Assembly: GCA_021299075.1 (NCBI GenBank)
Contig: JAJTFU010000053.1
Coordinates: forward strand, 1-17,279
From: Novosphingobium sp.
Lineage (GTDB): Bacteria; Pseudomonadota; Alphaproteobacteria; Sphingomonadales; Sphingomonadaceae
Reading direction: 5' to 3'
DNA length: 17,279 bases
Positions 7,902 through 14,829 of the stretch are shown here, one piece after another. Under the pieces are notes generated by a model. The model was not told where the DNA came from. It worked only from the letters and a program-made list of their open reading frames with translations, and ran no database searches. Both the position numbers and the translations under genes were made by a program. The first letter of the stretch is position 1. The number at the start of each line of letters is the position of its first letter.

Positions 7902-7926
7902 GGAACCGCGGCGGCTGCGGCAGGTT
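7902..7926 (+). promoter_or_regulatory. EcfG-type general stress promoter candidate
   Basis: GGAAC at 7902-7906 is followed after 16 bases by GGTT at 7923-7926. The alphaproteobacterial EcfG sigma factor recognises GGAAC-N16/17-CGTT, so this differs at one -10 base. It lies just upstream of a gene that looks like a general stress protein, which fits the regulon. The start site would fall near 7932-7934. Confidence 0.5.
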
Positions 7927-7931
7927 GGCTG

Positions 7932-7950
7932 CTCCTGATTTAACCAGGAG
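7932..7950 (+). promoter_or_regulatory. Hairpin covering the Shine-Dalgarno of the stress protein gene
   Basis: CTCCTG (7932-7937) pairs exactly with CAGGAG (7945-7950) around the 7-base loop ATTTAAC. The 3' arm contains the AGGAG ribosome binding site, which lies 8 bases before the ATG at 7959. If transcribed, the stem would hide the ribosome binding site, as in RNA thermometers or other translational switches. If transcription starts near 7932-7934, the 5' arm would be only at or partly in the RNA end. Confidence 0.45.
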
Positions 7951-7958
7951 AGCAAACC

Positions 7959-8474
7959 ATGCCCGCATCCGCCATTTTTGACAGCCACGCCGAGGCCGAG
8001 CGCGCCGTCAAGGAGCTCCGCCGCCTGGGGGTGGACGACACCCGCTTGTCCGTCATCGCCCATCACGGCGGAACCACCACGACTAGCACCGCCGATGGTG
8101 AAGTGACGGACGAACACCACCGCAACGTGCTGCGCGGGATTCTGGGAGGCGGGGCGCTAGGCGCGGGTCTCGGCATTGCCGCCCTGGCCATCCCGGGCGT
8201 CGGGCCGCTGGCCGCCGCCGGCGCGATCGCCGCTTCGGCTGTACCAGAAGCAGTGGGGATCGGCGCCGCGATCGGTGCGATCGGCGGCACCCTCAACGAA
8301 GTACTGACCAAGCACGGAATCAGCGATGACGACGCGCACTATTACAGCGGCCGCATGAAGGACGGCGCAGTGGTCGTTACGGTCGAGGATGACCTGGCCG
8401 ACCAGGCGCTGCAGGACATGCTGATCAAGGCCGGCGGCCACAACGCGGCCACCAGCCGCGACCGGGTCCTCTAG
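7959..8474 (+). CDS. General stress protein 17M-like, glycine-rich small protein
   Basis: A 171-residue protein with three parts. The N-terminal domain (4-34, AIFDSHAEAERAVKELRRLG) resembles the domain of general stress protein 17M/YflT. The central stretch (58-110) is rich in Gly and Ala and looks like a glycine zipper that could insert in a membrane. The charged C-terminal part (112-160) resembles the N-terminal fold again (GAVVVTVEDDLADQALQDMLIKAGG). The start ATG follows AGGAG by 8 bases. Its biochemical role is not known. The EcfG-like promoter and the RBS hairpin upstream suggest stress-dependent expression. It ends 6 bases before the stop of the convergent amidohydrolase. Confidence 0.7.
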   Translation: MPASAIFDSHAEAERAVKELRRLGVDDTRLSVIAHHGGTTTTSTADGEVTDEHHRNVLRGILGGGALGAGLGIAALAIPGVGPLAAAGAIAASAVPEAVGIGAAIGAIGGTLNEVLTKHGISDDDAHYYSGRMKDGAVVVTVEDDLADQALQDMLIKAGGHNAATSRDRVL

Positions 8475-8480
8475 GCTCGC

Positions 8481-10208
8481 TCAGGCGGCGAGCGCTTCCC
8501 CGCGCCGCACCAACCGCCCGGGCAGTGCACCTGTGTGCTGCCCGTTGCGGTAGGTCACCTGGCCAGAAACGATCGTGGCGACGATCCCGTCAGCGCGCTG
8601 CTGCATGCGCTTGCCGCCGGCCGGCAGGTCATACTCAATCGTCGGCACCCGCAGTTCCAGCCGGTCAAGGTTGATGACGTTGAGATCGGCCTTCAGCCCC
8701 GGCGCGATCCGGCCACGGTCGCTCAGGCCTACCAGGCTGGCTGCGCGGCTGGTCAGTTCGGCGATCGCCTCGGGCAGGTCTATCCGCTCGTCGGGCGCTG
8801 CATCGCGGGCCCAGCGCTGGAGGTAGAAGGTCGGGAAGCTGGCATCGCAGATCAGCCCATAATGTGCTCCGCCGTCGGCCAGGGCCATGACCGTATGCGG
8901 GCTGCCCAGCATTTCGCGCACCGGCGCCAGGTTGCCGGTCGTATAGTTTGCGGCCGGAAGGTAGAACACCGTCTGCCCCTCATTGCCCAGCAGTGCCTCA
9001 TAGGCATATTCGTCCAGCGACAGCCCCGCCGCCGCAGCGCGGGCGTCGACCCGGTCGGCCCGCTGGGGCTCGTAATTCGGTTTGTCGTCCCACTGATAGG
9101 TGCCGCGGAAGGTGCCGATCAGCATCAGCGTGGTCGGGTTGGTATCCTCTGGGCTTTCGGCCAGCAGCTTTGCCTTGAAGGCGGGATCGCGCATGATCGC
9201 CACCCGCTCGGCCAGCGGCAGGTGGGCGATCGCCTTGTAACTGGGGTGGCTGCTGAAGTGATGCAGCGAGAGGTCCAGCCCGAAGAACATGCCCACCGGG
9301 CGCGGCGCCACCTGGCCGCGCATGGTCAGGCCATCGGCAGCAGCCTGCTCAAGCCCCTTGAGGTGATAGCGCCAGCCTTCGCCCGGCTGGTTCGGTACGT
9401 CGAGCAGGGTGAAGGACACCGGCCGGCCCGAGGTTTCCGCGACCTGGCGCAGGATCGGGAATTCCACCTCGGCGGGTTCGGCCGGGGCCGGGATGATCTG
9501 GAACACGCCGCCATCGGCATCGTTCAGCCCTGCTGCCAATGCGCAAAGCTCGTCAACATCGGAATAGAGGCTGGGCGCCAGGTCCCCGGCGCGGGTGCGA
9601 TGCATCACATTGCGCGAAGTGGTGACGCCAAAGGCGCCCGCCGTGATCCCTTCGGCCACCAGCCTGCGCATCGCCGCCAGATCCTCGGCGGTCGGCGGCT
9701 CCTTGCGCGCGGCCCGCTCGCCCATGACGTAAACGCGCAAGGCGGAGTGCGGAATCTGCGTCGCGATATCGATATCGAGCTGCCGCTGGTCCAGCGCGTC
9801 GAGGTATTCGGGGAAGGTCTCCCAGTTCCACGGCAGGCCTTCGACCATGACGACTTCCGGGATATCCTCGATCCCTTCCATCAGCTTGACCAACGTGTCG
9901 CGTTGATCCGGGCGGCAGGGCGCAAAGCCTACGCCGCAATTGCCCATCACCGCCGTGGTCACCCCGTGGCCCGACGAGGGTGAAAGGCGGCTTTCCCAGG
10001 TGACCTGACCATCGAAATGGGTGTGCACATCGACAAAGCCGGGCGTGACGATCTTGCCCGCCGCATCGATCACTTCGGCGGCATCGCCTGCCACCTGGCC
10101 GACCGCGACAATCCGGCCGTCTTTCACCGCCACATCGCCGATGACGGGTGGCGCGCCGGTACCATCATGGATCGTCCCGCCGCGAATGATCAGGTCATAT
10201 TGCGCCAC
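8481..10208 (-). CDS. Amidohydrolase family protein, N-acyl-D-amino-acid deacylase type (Amidohydro_3)
   Basis: A 575-residue metal-dependent hydrolase with an N-terminal beta-sandwich (LIIRGGTIHDGTG), the metal motif FVDVHTHFDGQ (His62, His64), MGNCGVGFAP with Cys91, and DGGAHYG with Asp445 near the end of the barrel. These match the D-aminoacylase/N-acyl-D-amino-acid deacylase group. However, the two later histidine motifs of characterised D-aminoacylases are not seen: GGVFQIIPAPAE (233-244) and SFTLLDVPN (265-273) stand in their place. This suggests a subfamily with a different metal site and perhaps another substrate. The start is a GTG at 10208, supported by AGAGG 8 bases upstream; no in-frame ATG lies close by. 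It could be cotranscribed with the upstream gene at 11306, across a 123-bp gap. Confidence 0.85.
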   Translation of the reverse strand: MAQYDLIIRGGTIHDGTGAPPVIGDVAVKDGRIVAVGQVAGDAAEVIDAAGKIVTPGFVDVHTHFDGQVTWESRLSPSSGHGVTTAVMGNCGVGFAPCRPDQRDTLVKLMEGIEDIPEVVMVEGLPWNWETFPEYLDALDQRQLDIDIATQIPHSALRVYVMGERAARKEPPTAEDLAAMRRLVAEGITAGAFGVTTSRNVMHRTRAGDLAPSLYSDVDELCALAAGLNDADGGVFQIIPAPAEPAEVEFPILRQVAETSGRPVSFTLLDVPNQPGEGWRYHLKGLEQAAADGLTMRGQVAPRPVGMFFGLDLSLHHFSSHPSYKAIAHLPLAERVAIMRDPAFKAKLLAESPEDTNPTTLMLIGTFRGTYQWDDKPNYEPQRADRVDARAAAAGLSLDEYAYEALLGNEGQTVFYLPAANYTTGNLAPVREMLGSPHTVMALADGGAHYGLICDASFPTFYLQRWARDAAPDERIDLPEAIAELTSRAASLVGLSDRGRIAPGLKADLNVINLDRLELRVPTIEYDLPAGGKRMQQRADGIVATIVSGQVTYRNGQHTGALPGRLVRRGEALAA

Positions 10209-10284
10209 TGCAGCATCCTCTCGCTTGCTGTGGACTCGTTGTCCGGTCCGCAGTTTCAGCGATAATTTCAGAGAGCGCGGGCGG

Positions 10285-10299
10285 CGGCAAGCATTGCCG
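10285..10299. repeat. Small hairpin in the gap between sulfotransferase-like gene and amidohydrolase
   Basis: CGGCAA (10285-10290) and TTGCCG (10294-10299) form a 6-bp stem with a 3-base loop, 33-47 bases beyond the stop of the sulfotransferase-like gene. There is no T-run on the minus strand after it, so it is at most a weak transcription pause or processing site. The rest of the 123-bp gap shows only the amidohydrolase ribosome binding site. Confidence 0.25.
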
Positions 10300-10331
10300 A
10301 CACCACCTGGCGCAATGAACAGGAGGTCCGG

Positions 10332-11306
10332 TCAGACCAGGGCGATCGCGCCAAGCGCTTCGCGCAGGGCTGGCGCATCCGCCGCCGTCTGCGCAACCCA
10401 TTCCTGCGCCTCGGCAATCTCAGCCGCCAACGCCCGCGCCAGATGATCGCGCCGCTCGAGCCGGGTGTTGTTATCGAATGCCACGTCGGGACGTTTCGAA
10501 TAGGTAGAAAACAGCGGGCCGGCGACCAGTGCGGCGACATCGGCCGCGGTGGTGGCCACGCCGAGCAGATTGGCAGCGGCCAGCAGAGTGGCGGCTGGAT
10601 CGCCAAAGAACTGCTCGGCATCGAGCGTACGGGCATTGGGCATCTGGGCCGATGCCGCAACGAACCGGCGCATCTGCCCGAGCCACAGCGCGGCTGCGGC
10701 CTGGGCGTCGCTGATCTCCCCGGCAAGGCCAAGCTCACCGGCCAGCTGGCCGACGATATTGCGCAGCCAGAGCCGGTGGTTATCGCTCCGCAGAATGGCG
10801 AGGAGATAGTCCGGCAGGTCCAGCTTGAGCAGGATGGCCGGTGCCGCCGGATCGCTGGCTGCGATTGCCGGGAGGATGAAGTTGACCGGAACGTTGGCCT
10901 TGATCAGCGTCGGTCCGCCACCGGGATAGCGCCGCGCCAGCGATGCGAGCACCAGCCGCAAGCGCTGATCATCGCGCGCGAAGCTCAACTGACGCAGCGC
11001 CAGCGGCTCACGCAGCACCAGGTTGCTTCCCGCCCCCAGTTCATCGAGGGCGCGCGCCAAAAGGGTCGACCCGCAGTGCGCCACGTGGAAAATCCAGCCG
11101 AGCTGGGGCGGATTGGCTGCGACAGGCCCCAGCGCCGCGAAGGGCACCCTGAACCCACCCTCGCCAGCCGGGGAGATCCGCCGGTCCAGAAAGATCGAGC
11201 GCTGGTAGGCCGCCTGGTCCATCGGCACGATGATCGCCTCATCGCCCTCGATCGAGTGGAGATAGAAGTCCGGCGAGGCTCGCAACTGATCGATGGATGG
11301 CGACAT
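10332..11306 (-). CDS. Sulfotransferase-like P-loop protein
   Basis: A 324-residue protein. The segment WIFHVAHCGSTLLARALDELG (71-91) resembles the 5'-phosphosulfate-binding loop of PAPS-dependent sulfotransferases, and LVLREPLALR (96-105) fits the strand that follows. The C-terminal part has a YSKRP segment and NNTRLERRDHL, which may serve the 3'-phosphate side, but I cannot place a clear 3'-PB motif. The family is poorly characterised and true sulfotransfer has to be considered a hypothesis. The ATG at 11306 has no visible Shine-Dalgarno, and a TATA-like GCTATAGC lies only 8 bases upstream, so a leaderless transcript is possible. The gene diverges from a TauD-like dioxygenase. Confidence 0.6.
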   Translation of the reverse strand: MSPSIDQLRASPDFYLHSIEGDEAIIVPMDQAAYQRSIFLDRRISPAGEGGFRVPFAALGPVAANPPQLGWIFHVAHCGSTLLARALDELGAGSNLVLREPLALRQLSFARDDQRLRLVLASLARRYPGGGPTLIKANVPVNFILPAIAASDPAAPAILLKLDLPDYLLAILRSDNHRLWLRNIVGQLAGELGLAGEISDAQAAAALWLGQMRRFVAASAQMPNARTLDAEQFFGDPAATLLAAANLLGVATTAADVAALVAGPLFSTYSKRPDVAFDNNTRLERRDHLARALAAEIAEAQEWVAQTAADAPALREALGAIALV

Positions 11307-11355
11307 GGCGCGGGCTATAGCGCGGCCCTGCCGCTTGCGCTATCGCCGCCATGCA

Positions 11356-12345
11356 ATGGCCAGAATTCTCCCGCCCGCGCCCGGCCGCCCCCTGGCGATC
11401 ATCGAGCCCACAGGCGAAACCAGCCTGCTGGAAGTCAATGAGGAAGCGATCATTGCGCACTACAAGACGCACGGCGCGCTGCTGTTCAGCGGGTTCGGCG
11501 CGACGCTCGATCAATTCCATGGCCTGGCACGCAGGATGTGCAGCACATCGGTGGTCAACGAGAGCCCGGGGCGCGAGCTGCTCGATCCTGACAAGGCAAT
11601 CTACGCAGTCGATGGCGGCACCAACGCCTTTTCGCTGCACCCCGAGCTGTCGCGCGAACCCTGGAAGCCGGACCTTGCCATGTTCGGCTGCCTTTCCGCC
11701 CCGACCGATGGCGGCCGGACGACGCTGTGTGACGGTGTTGCCCTGGTCAAGGCCCTGCCCGAAGAGATCCGGCGCGGTCTGGAAGGGCGGCGGCTGGTCT
11801 ATCCGATGTCAACCTGGCCCAGTCTGCTCGAATACTGGCTGGGCACGGCCGAGCCGAATGACGACCAGCTGCGCAATCCCCCTGCGGGCTGCCCCTATCA
11901 GTTCATGCGACTACACGATGGCCGGATCGCACGGCTGTTTTCACGGCCCGCGCTGCACAAGCCGATGTTTGTCGATGAGCTTGCTTTCGGCAACTTCCTG
12001 CTGTTCGCCCGCTTCAACAACAAACGCCGGGGCTTTCCGCTGTTCGATGATTTCAAGCCGGTGCCCGACGAATGGCTGGAGACGATCCGGCAGATTGGCG
12101 ACACGCTCACGCTGGCCGTGAAGTGGCGGCAGGGCGATGTGCTGATGCTGGACAACACCCGCTTCATGCACGGCCGCACCGCGATCCTCGACAATGCCGA
12201 GCGCCAGATCGCGACCTATTTCGGCTACCTGAAGTTCGCCCTGCCCAATCCCGAAGAACCGGCCGACCCGATCTGGCGCCGGACCGACTTCGATCCCCCG
12301 CGCCCGCCGGAACACCTGGTCCAGCAGGCGCGCGAGCGGCTATGA
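11356..12345 (+). CDS. TauD/TfdA family Fe(II)/2-oxoglutarate-dependent dioxygenase
   Basis: A 329-residue non-haem iron oxygenase. The facial triad is readable: His95 and Glu97 in SLHPELSREP, and His272 in MLDNTRFMHGR, with Arg283 or Arg274 as the probable 2-oxoglutarate anchor. The HxE form, instead of HxD, and the phrase GCLSAPTDGGRTTLCDG resemble the clavaminate synthase/syringomycin-type branch more than TauD itself. These enzymes hydroxylate unactivated carbons, sometimes as part of amino acid or sulfonate metabolism. The frame is open from 11293, but that start would overlap the divergent gene, so I chose ATG at 11356 (MARILPP). There is no strong ribosome binding site there. The stop overlaps the end of the convergent Rieske gene by 6 bases. 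Substrate unknown. Confidence 0.85.
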   Translation: MARILPPAPGRPLAIIEPTGETSLLEVNEEAIIAHYKTHGALLFSGFGATLDQFHGLARRMCSTSVVNESPGRELLDPDKAIYAVDGGTNAFSLHPELSREPWKPDLAMFGCLSAPTDGGRTTLCDGVALVKALPEEIRRGLEGRRLVYPMSTWPSLLEYWLGTAEPNDDQLRNPPAGCPYQFMRLHDGRIARLFSRPALHKPMFVDELAFGNFLLFARFNNKRRGFPLFDDFKPVPDEWLETIRQIGDTLTLAVKWRQGDVLMLDNTRFMHGRTAILDNAERQIATYFGYLKFALPNPEEPADPIWRRTDFDPPRPPEHLVQQARERL

Positions 12346-13878
12346 GCCCAGGAATTCCTTCAATCGCTTGTGGAAGTGCCGGATCTTGGTCTCGCCATAA
12401 TTGGCAAAGACGATTTCCTGCGACTTGATCGATTTCATGCCCTTCTGAACGTGCGGCAGATTGACCACGTCCTGGTTGAAGACCTTGGCCAGCATGCCAA
12501 GCTCAGGCGCATCGCAATAGTCATCGTCGAAATCCAGCCAGTGGACCTTCGCCGGGGCCGGGCGCGGCTGGCCTTTGGCGACGGGCAGCATGAACATGAT
12601 CTCGTGGATGCACTCCTCCGGATTGTCGCCGTGCGGGCGGAACCGGTAGAAGATCGGGTTGAAGCAGCCCCACGGGCTGATGTTGGGAAACAGGTTGTAG
12701 TAGATCGTGTCGACGAATTCGGCATCGCTGACCTGATCGACCTCGTCCCCCACTACCGCGCGCCATTTCTCGCGGGCTGCCTCGGCCATCGCCTTGCGCC
12801 GTTCGAGGATCGGGCCGGTGGTGGTGGAATCGGGTTCCTCCTCCCAACCATCGGGCAGTCGTCCGCCAACCCAGTCGCATAGCTGGATATCGGCATGGTC
12901 CAGCTCGCCTTCCAGGTGATGGGCCTGATGATCGAAAATGCCGGTCCGGCCATCGCGCGCGGTCACGCGGACGCGGTCTTCGCCCAGCCGTTCATAGACG
13001 TTGCCGGACAGGGCATGACGCACGCGGGCATAGGTCTTGGCACCCTCCAACGGCTCGGCCACCAGCGCCGGATTGACGTGCGGGCTCAGCAACCCGTTGG
13101 GCGAGATCGCCCGTGACATGTTGCCGAACACGTCATACTTCGAATTGGCATCGCCCATCGTATCGAGCAGGGTCGGGTGGGTGGCGACGACGTGGTAGGC
13201 CTCCATGAAGGCCTCCTGCGCCACCTTCCAGTTGCAGCGCAGCTTCTTGGCGACATGGACCGCCTTGTAGCGCCGCTCGAACGGGATCGGCTCAAAGTGG
13301 CGGTCGATATCGCCGAGGAACTGCTCGAAGGGTTCGGCCTTGTCATCCGGGTTGATGAACACGAAGCCGCCCCACCTGCCGACCCGGACGGGCGGCAAGC
13401 TGTGGGTCTTTTCACTGACCGAGGGGAAGTCCCACTGGCAGGGCACTTCCTTCAGCGTGCCGTCGATCTTCCAGCCCCAGCCGTGAAACGGGCAGCGGAA
13501 CTCCTTGAGGTGCTGCGCGTCCTCGGTGAGCAGCTGCCGACCGCGGTGGAGACAGGCATTGGGAAAGGCCTTGATCTCATCCGGCCCGGTGCGAACCACG
13601 ATGTAGGAAAGGTTGGCGATGTCATAGACATGGCTGTCCCCGACATTGGGAATATCGTCTTCGTGGCAGGCCATCTGCCAGACCCGTTTCCACAGCCGCT
13701 CAACCTCAAGATCGAAGAAGTCGCGCGAGTAATAGATGCTGGGGTTCACGATCGTCGGCCCCGGCGGCATCGGGCAGTCCTCGCGCAGCTTGGCGGGCAC
13801 CTGATGGGTGTCCATGTCCAGCAGTTCGTTATAGCTGATCCCCTTGGACCGGTTCGTGCCTGTCAAGGTCTCGACCAT
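12340..13878 (-). CDS. Aromatic ring-hydroxylating dioxygenase, Rieske-type alpha subunit
   Basis: A 512-residue catalytic subunit of a Rieske non-haem iron oxygenase. The [2Fe-2S] ligands are Cys109 and His111 (ACLHRG) and Cys129 and His132 (CPFHGW). The mononuclear iron ligands His229 and His234 lie in EAYHVVATHP. The residue that usually bridges the two centres is Asp in naphthalene dioxygenase (D-x-Y-H); here it reads Glu226. The ATG at 13878 follows a strong GGGAGGAGG site with 6-base spacing. At 512 residues it is longer than the usual 430-460; the extra sequence lies partly in the region around 290-390. No beta subunit, ferredoxin or reductase gene is in the window, so electron transfer must come from elsewhere. 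It diverges from an SDR, a typical pairing for diol or alcohol oxidation. Confidence 0.92.
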   Translation of the reverse strand: MVETLTGTNRSKGISYNELLDMDTHQVPAKLREDCPMPPGPTIVNPSIYYSRDFFDLEVERLWKRVWQMACHEDDIPNVGDSHVYDIANLSYIVVRTGPDEIKAFPNACLHRGRQLLTEDAQHLKEFRCPFHGWGWKIDGTLKEVPCQWDFPSVSEKTHSLPPVRVGRWGGFVFINPDDKAEPFEQFLGDIDRHFEPIPFERRYKAVHVAKKLRCNWKVAQEAFMEAYHVVATHPTLLDTMGDANSKYDVFGNMSRAISPNGLLSPHVNPALVAEPLEGAKTYARVRHALSGNVYERLGEDRVRVTARDGRTGIFDHQAHHLEGELDHADIQLCDWVGGRLPDGWEEEPDSTTTGPILERRKAMAEAAREKWRAVVGDEVDQVSDAEFVDTIYYNLFPNISPWGCFNPIFYRFRPHGDNPEECIHEIMFMLPVAKGQPRPAPAKVHWLDFDDDYCDAPELGMLAKVFNQDVVNLPHVQKGMKSIKSQEIVFANYGETKIRHFHKRLKEFLGS

Positions 13879-13944
13879 CTGCGTCCTCCTCCCGGCTGTC
13901 TCGCCATGTGACGGGAGAAGCTAGGCCGAGCAGCGCAAGCGGCC

Positions 13945-13958
13945 TTGACCTGAGTCAA
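13945..13958. promoter_or_regulatory. FNR/FixK-like box in the Rieske-SDR divergent promoter
   Basis: TTGACCTGAGTCAA is a perfect TTGAC-N4-GTCAA dyad, a close match to the Crp/Fnr family site (TTGAY-N4-RTCAA) used by FixK, FnrL and Dnr in alphaproteobacteria. It lies 67 bases upstream of the Rieske start and 81 upstream of the SDR start. A second perfect palindrome, TGGCTAGCCA, is at 13976-13985. Together they suggest shared control, perhaps linked to oxygen. Confidence 0.5.
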
Positions 13959-14038
13959 AAGCCGCCCTCACAAAATGGCTAGCCAAGCGTCTGCGCCTCG
14001 CCCTGCTAGGTTCGACGGATGAGCAGAAGGAGAGTTGG

Positions 14039-14785
14039 ATGCGACTGCAGGGCAAGACAGCGCTGATCACGGGGGGCGCATCGGGCCTCGGCAACGCCAT
14101 GGTCCGGCGCTTTGTGGCCGAAGGCGCCGCGGTGATCATTGCCGATATCGACGATGCGAACGGCCAGGCCCTTGCTGCTGAGCTTGGTCAGCAGGCCAGC
14201 TTCGTCCATCTCGATGTCGCGCAGGAAGCGGACTGGCAAGGCGCCCTGGGCAGCGCCGCCAGTATCGATGTGCTGATCAACAATGCCGGCATCACCACCT
14301 ATGGCTCGATCGAGGATGTCACGCTCGACCAGTTCAAGCACGAACTCGATATTGACGTGATCGGCGTGTTCCTGGGCTGCAAATATGCCGTGGCCAACAT
14401 GAAGGGGCATGGCCGCGGCGGCTCGATCATCAACATGTCCTCGCTCGCCGGGATCCGGGCCAACGGCAACTTGGCGGCCTACAATGCCGCCAAGGCCGCT
14501 GTGACCTTGCTGACCAAGTCGGTCGCGATGCACTGCGCGACCAGCGGCTATGGCATCCGCTGCAATTCGATCCATCCGGGCGTGATCCACACCCCGATCC
14601 TCGACAAGGTGCTGGCCCAGGTGCCCAATCCGGACGAGGTCTATGCCGGCTGGGTCGCCACGCACCCGATCGGTCGGATCGGCAAGCCCGAGGAAATTGC
14701 GGCGATGGCCGTCTATCTCGCCTCGGACGAAGCTGGCTTCACCACCGGGGCCGAGTTCAAGGTCGATGGCGGCAGTTCGATATGA
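14039..14785 (+). CDS. Short-chain dehydrogenase/reductase (classical SDR), NAD-type
   Basis: A 248-residue classical SDR. TGGASGLG at 11-18 binds the cofactor, and Asp36 at the end of beta-2 (IIADIDD) points to NAD(H). NNAG is at 81-84, with Ser135, Tyr148 and Lys152 (AYNAAK) as the catalytic triad. The fourth tetrad residue, normally Asn in an N-x-x-G-x-F pattern, reads Asp106 (DVIGVF). AAGGAG before the ATG at 14039 supports the start; an ATG at 14019 opens only a 15-codon frame in another phase. The stop overlaps ATG at 14782 (ATGA), so the downstream isomerase-like gene was probably translated by coupling. Overall sequence style resembles 3-alpha/20-beta hydroxysteroid and cyclic alcohol dehydrogenases, but the substrate is not known. 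Confidence 0.9.
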   Translation: MRLQGKTALITGGASGLGNAMVRRFVAEGAAVIIADIDDANGQALAAELGQQASFVHLDVAQEADWQGALGSAASIDVLINNAGITTYGSIEDVTLDQFKHELDIDVIGVFLGCKYAVANMKGHGRGGSIINMSSLAGIRANGNLAAYNAAKAAVTLLTKSVAMHCATSGYGIRCNSIHPGVIHTPILDKVLAQVPNPDEVYAGWVATHPIGRIGKPEEIAAMAVYLASDEAGFTTGAEFKVDGGSSI

Positions 14786-14829
14786 ACCCGATCTCCTTTG
14801 CCGCCGGGATCGTCCCGGGTGCGGCATGA
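14782..14829 (+). pseudogene. Severed N-terminus of the TIM-barrel gene (15-codon frame)
   Basis: ATG at 14782 overlaps the SDR stop and opens a frame reading MNPISFAAGIVPGAA, which then stops at 14827-14829. This looks like strand beta-1 of a xylose-isomerase-like TIM barrel (S-x-A-x-G-x-V). The rest of the protein continues in another phase from 14826, with the TGA of this frame overlapping the next ATG. A loss of a few dozen bases near 14812-14826 that also changed the phase would explain it. Confidence 0.6.

Noticed and set aside
8535..9983. A 482-residue open frame on the plus strand opposite the amidohydrolase
   Set aside because: The minus-strand gene has clear motifs and a supported start; the antisense frame shows no motif or ribosome binding site.
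10443..11441. A 332-residue plus-strand frame opposite the sulfotransferase-like gene
   Set aside because: The minus-strand product has a P-loop-like motif and normal composition, while the plus-strand product has none.
14019..14066. A 15-codon frame from ATG 14019 overlapping the start of the third SDR as a regulatory leader peptide
   Set aside because: It has no ribosome binding site of its own, and overlaps the SDR's RBS and start in another phase; it is most likely chance.
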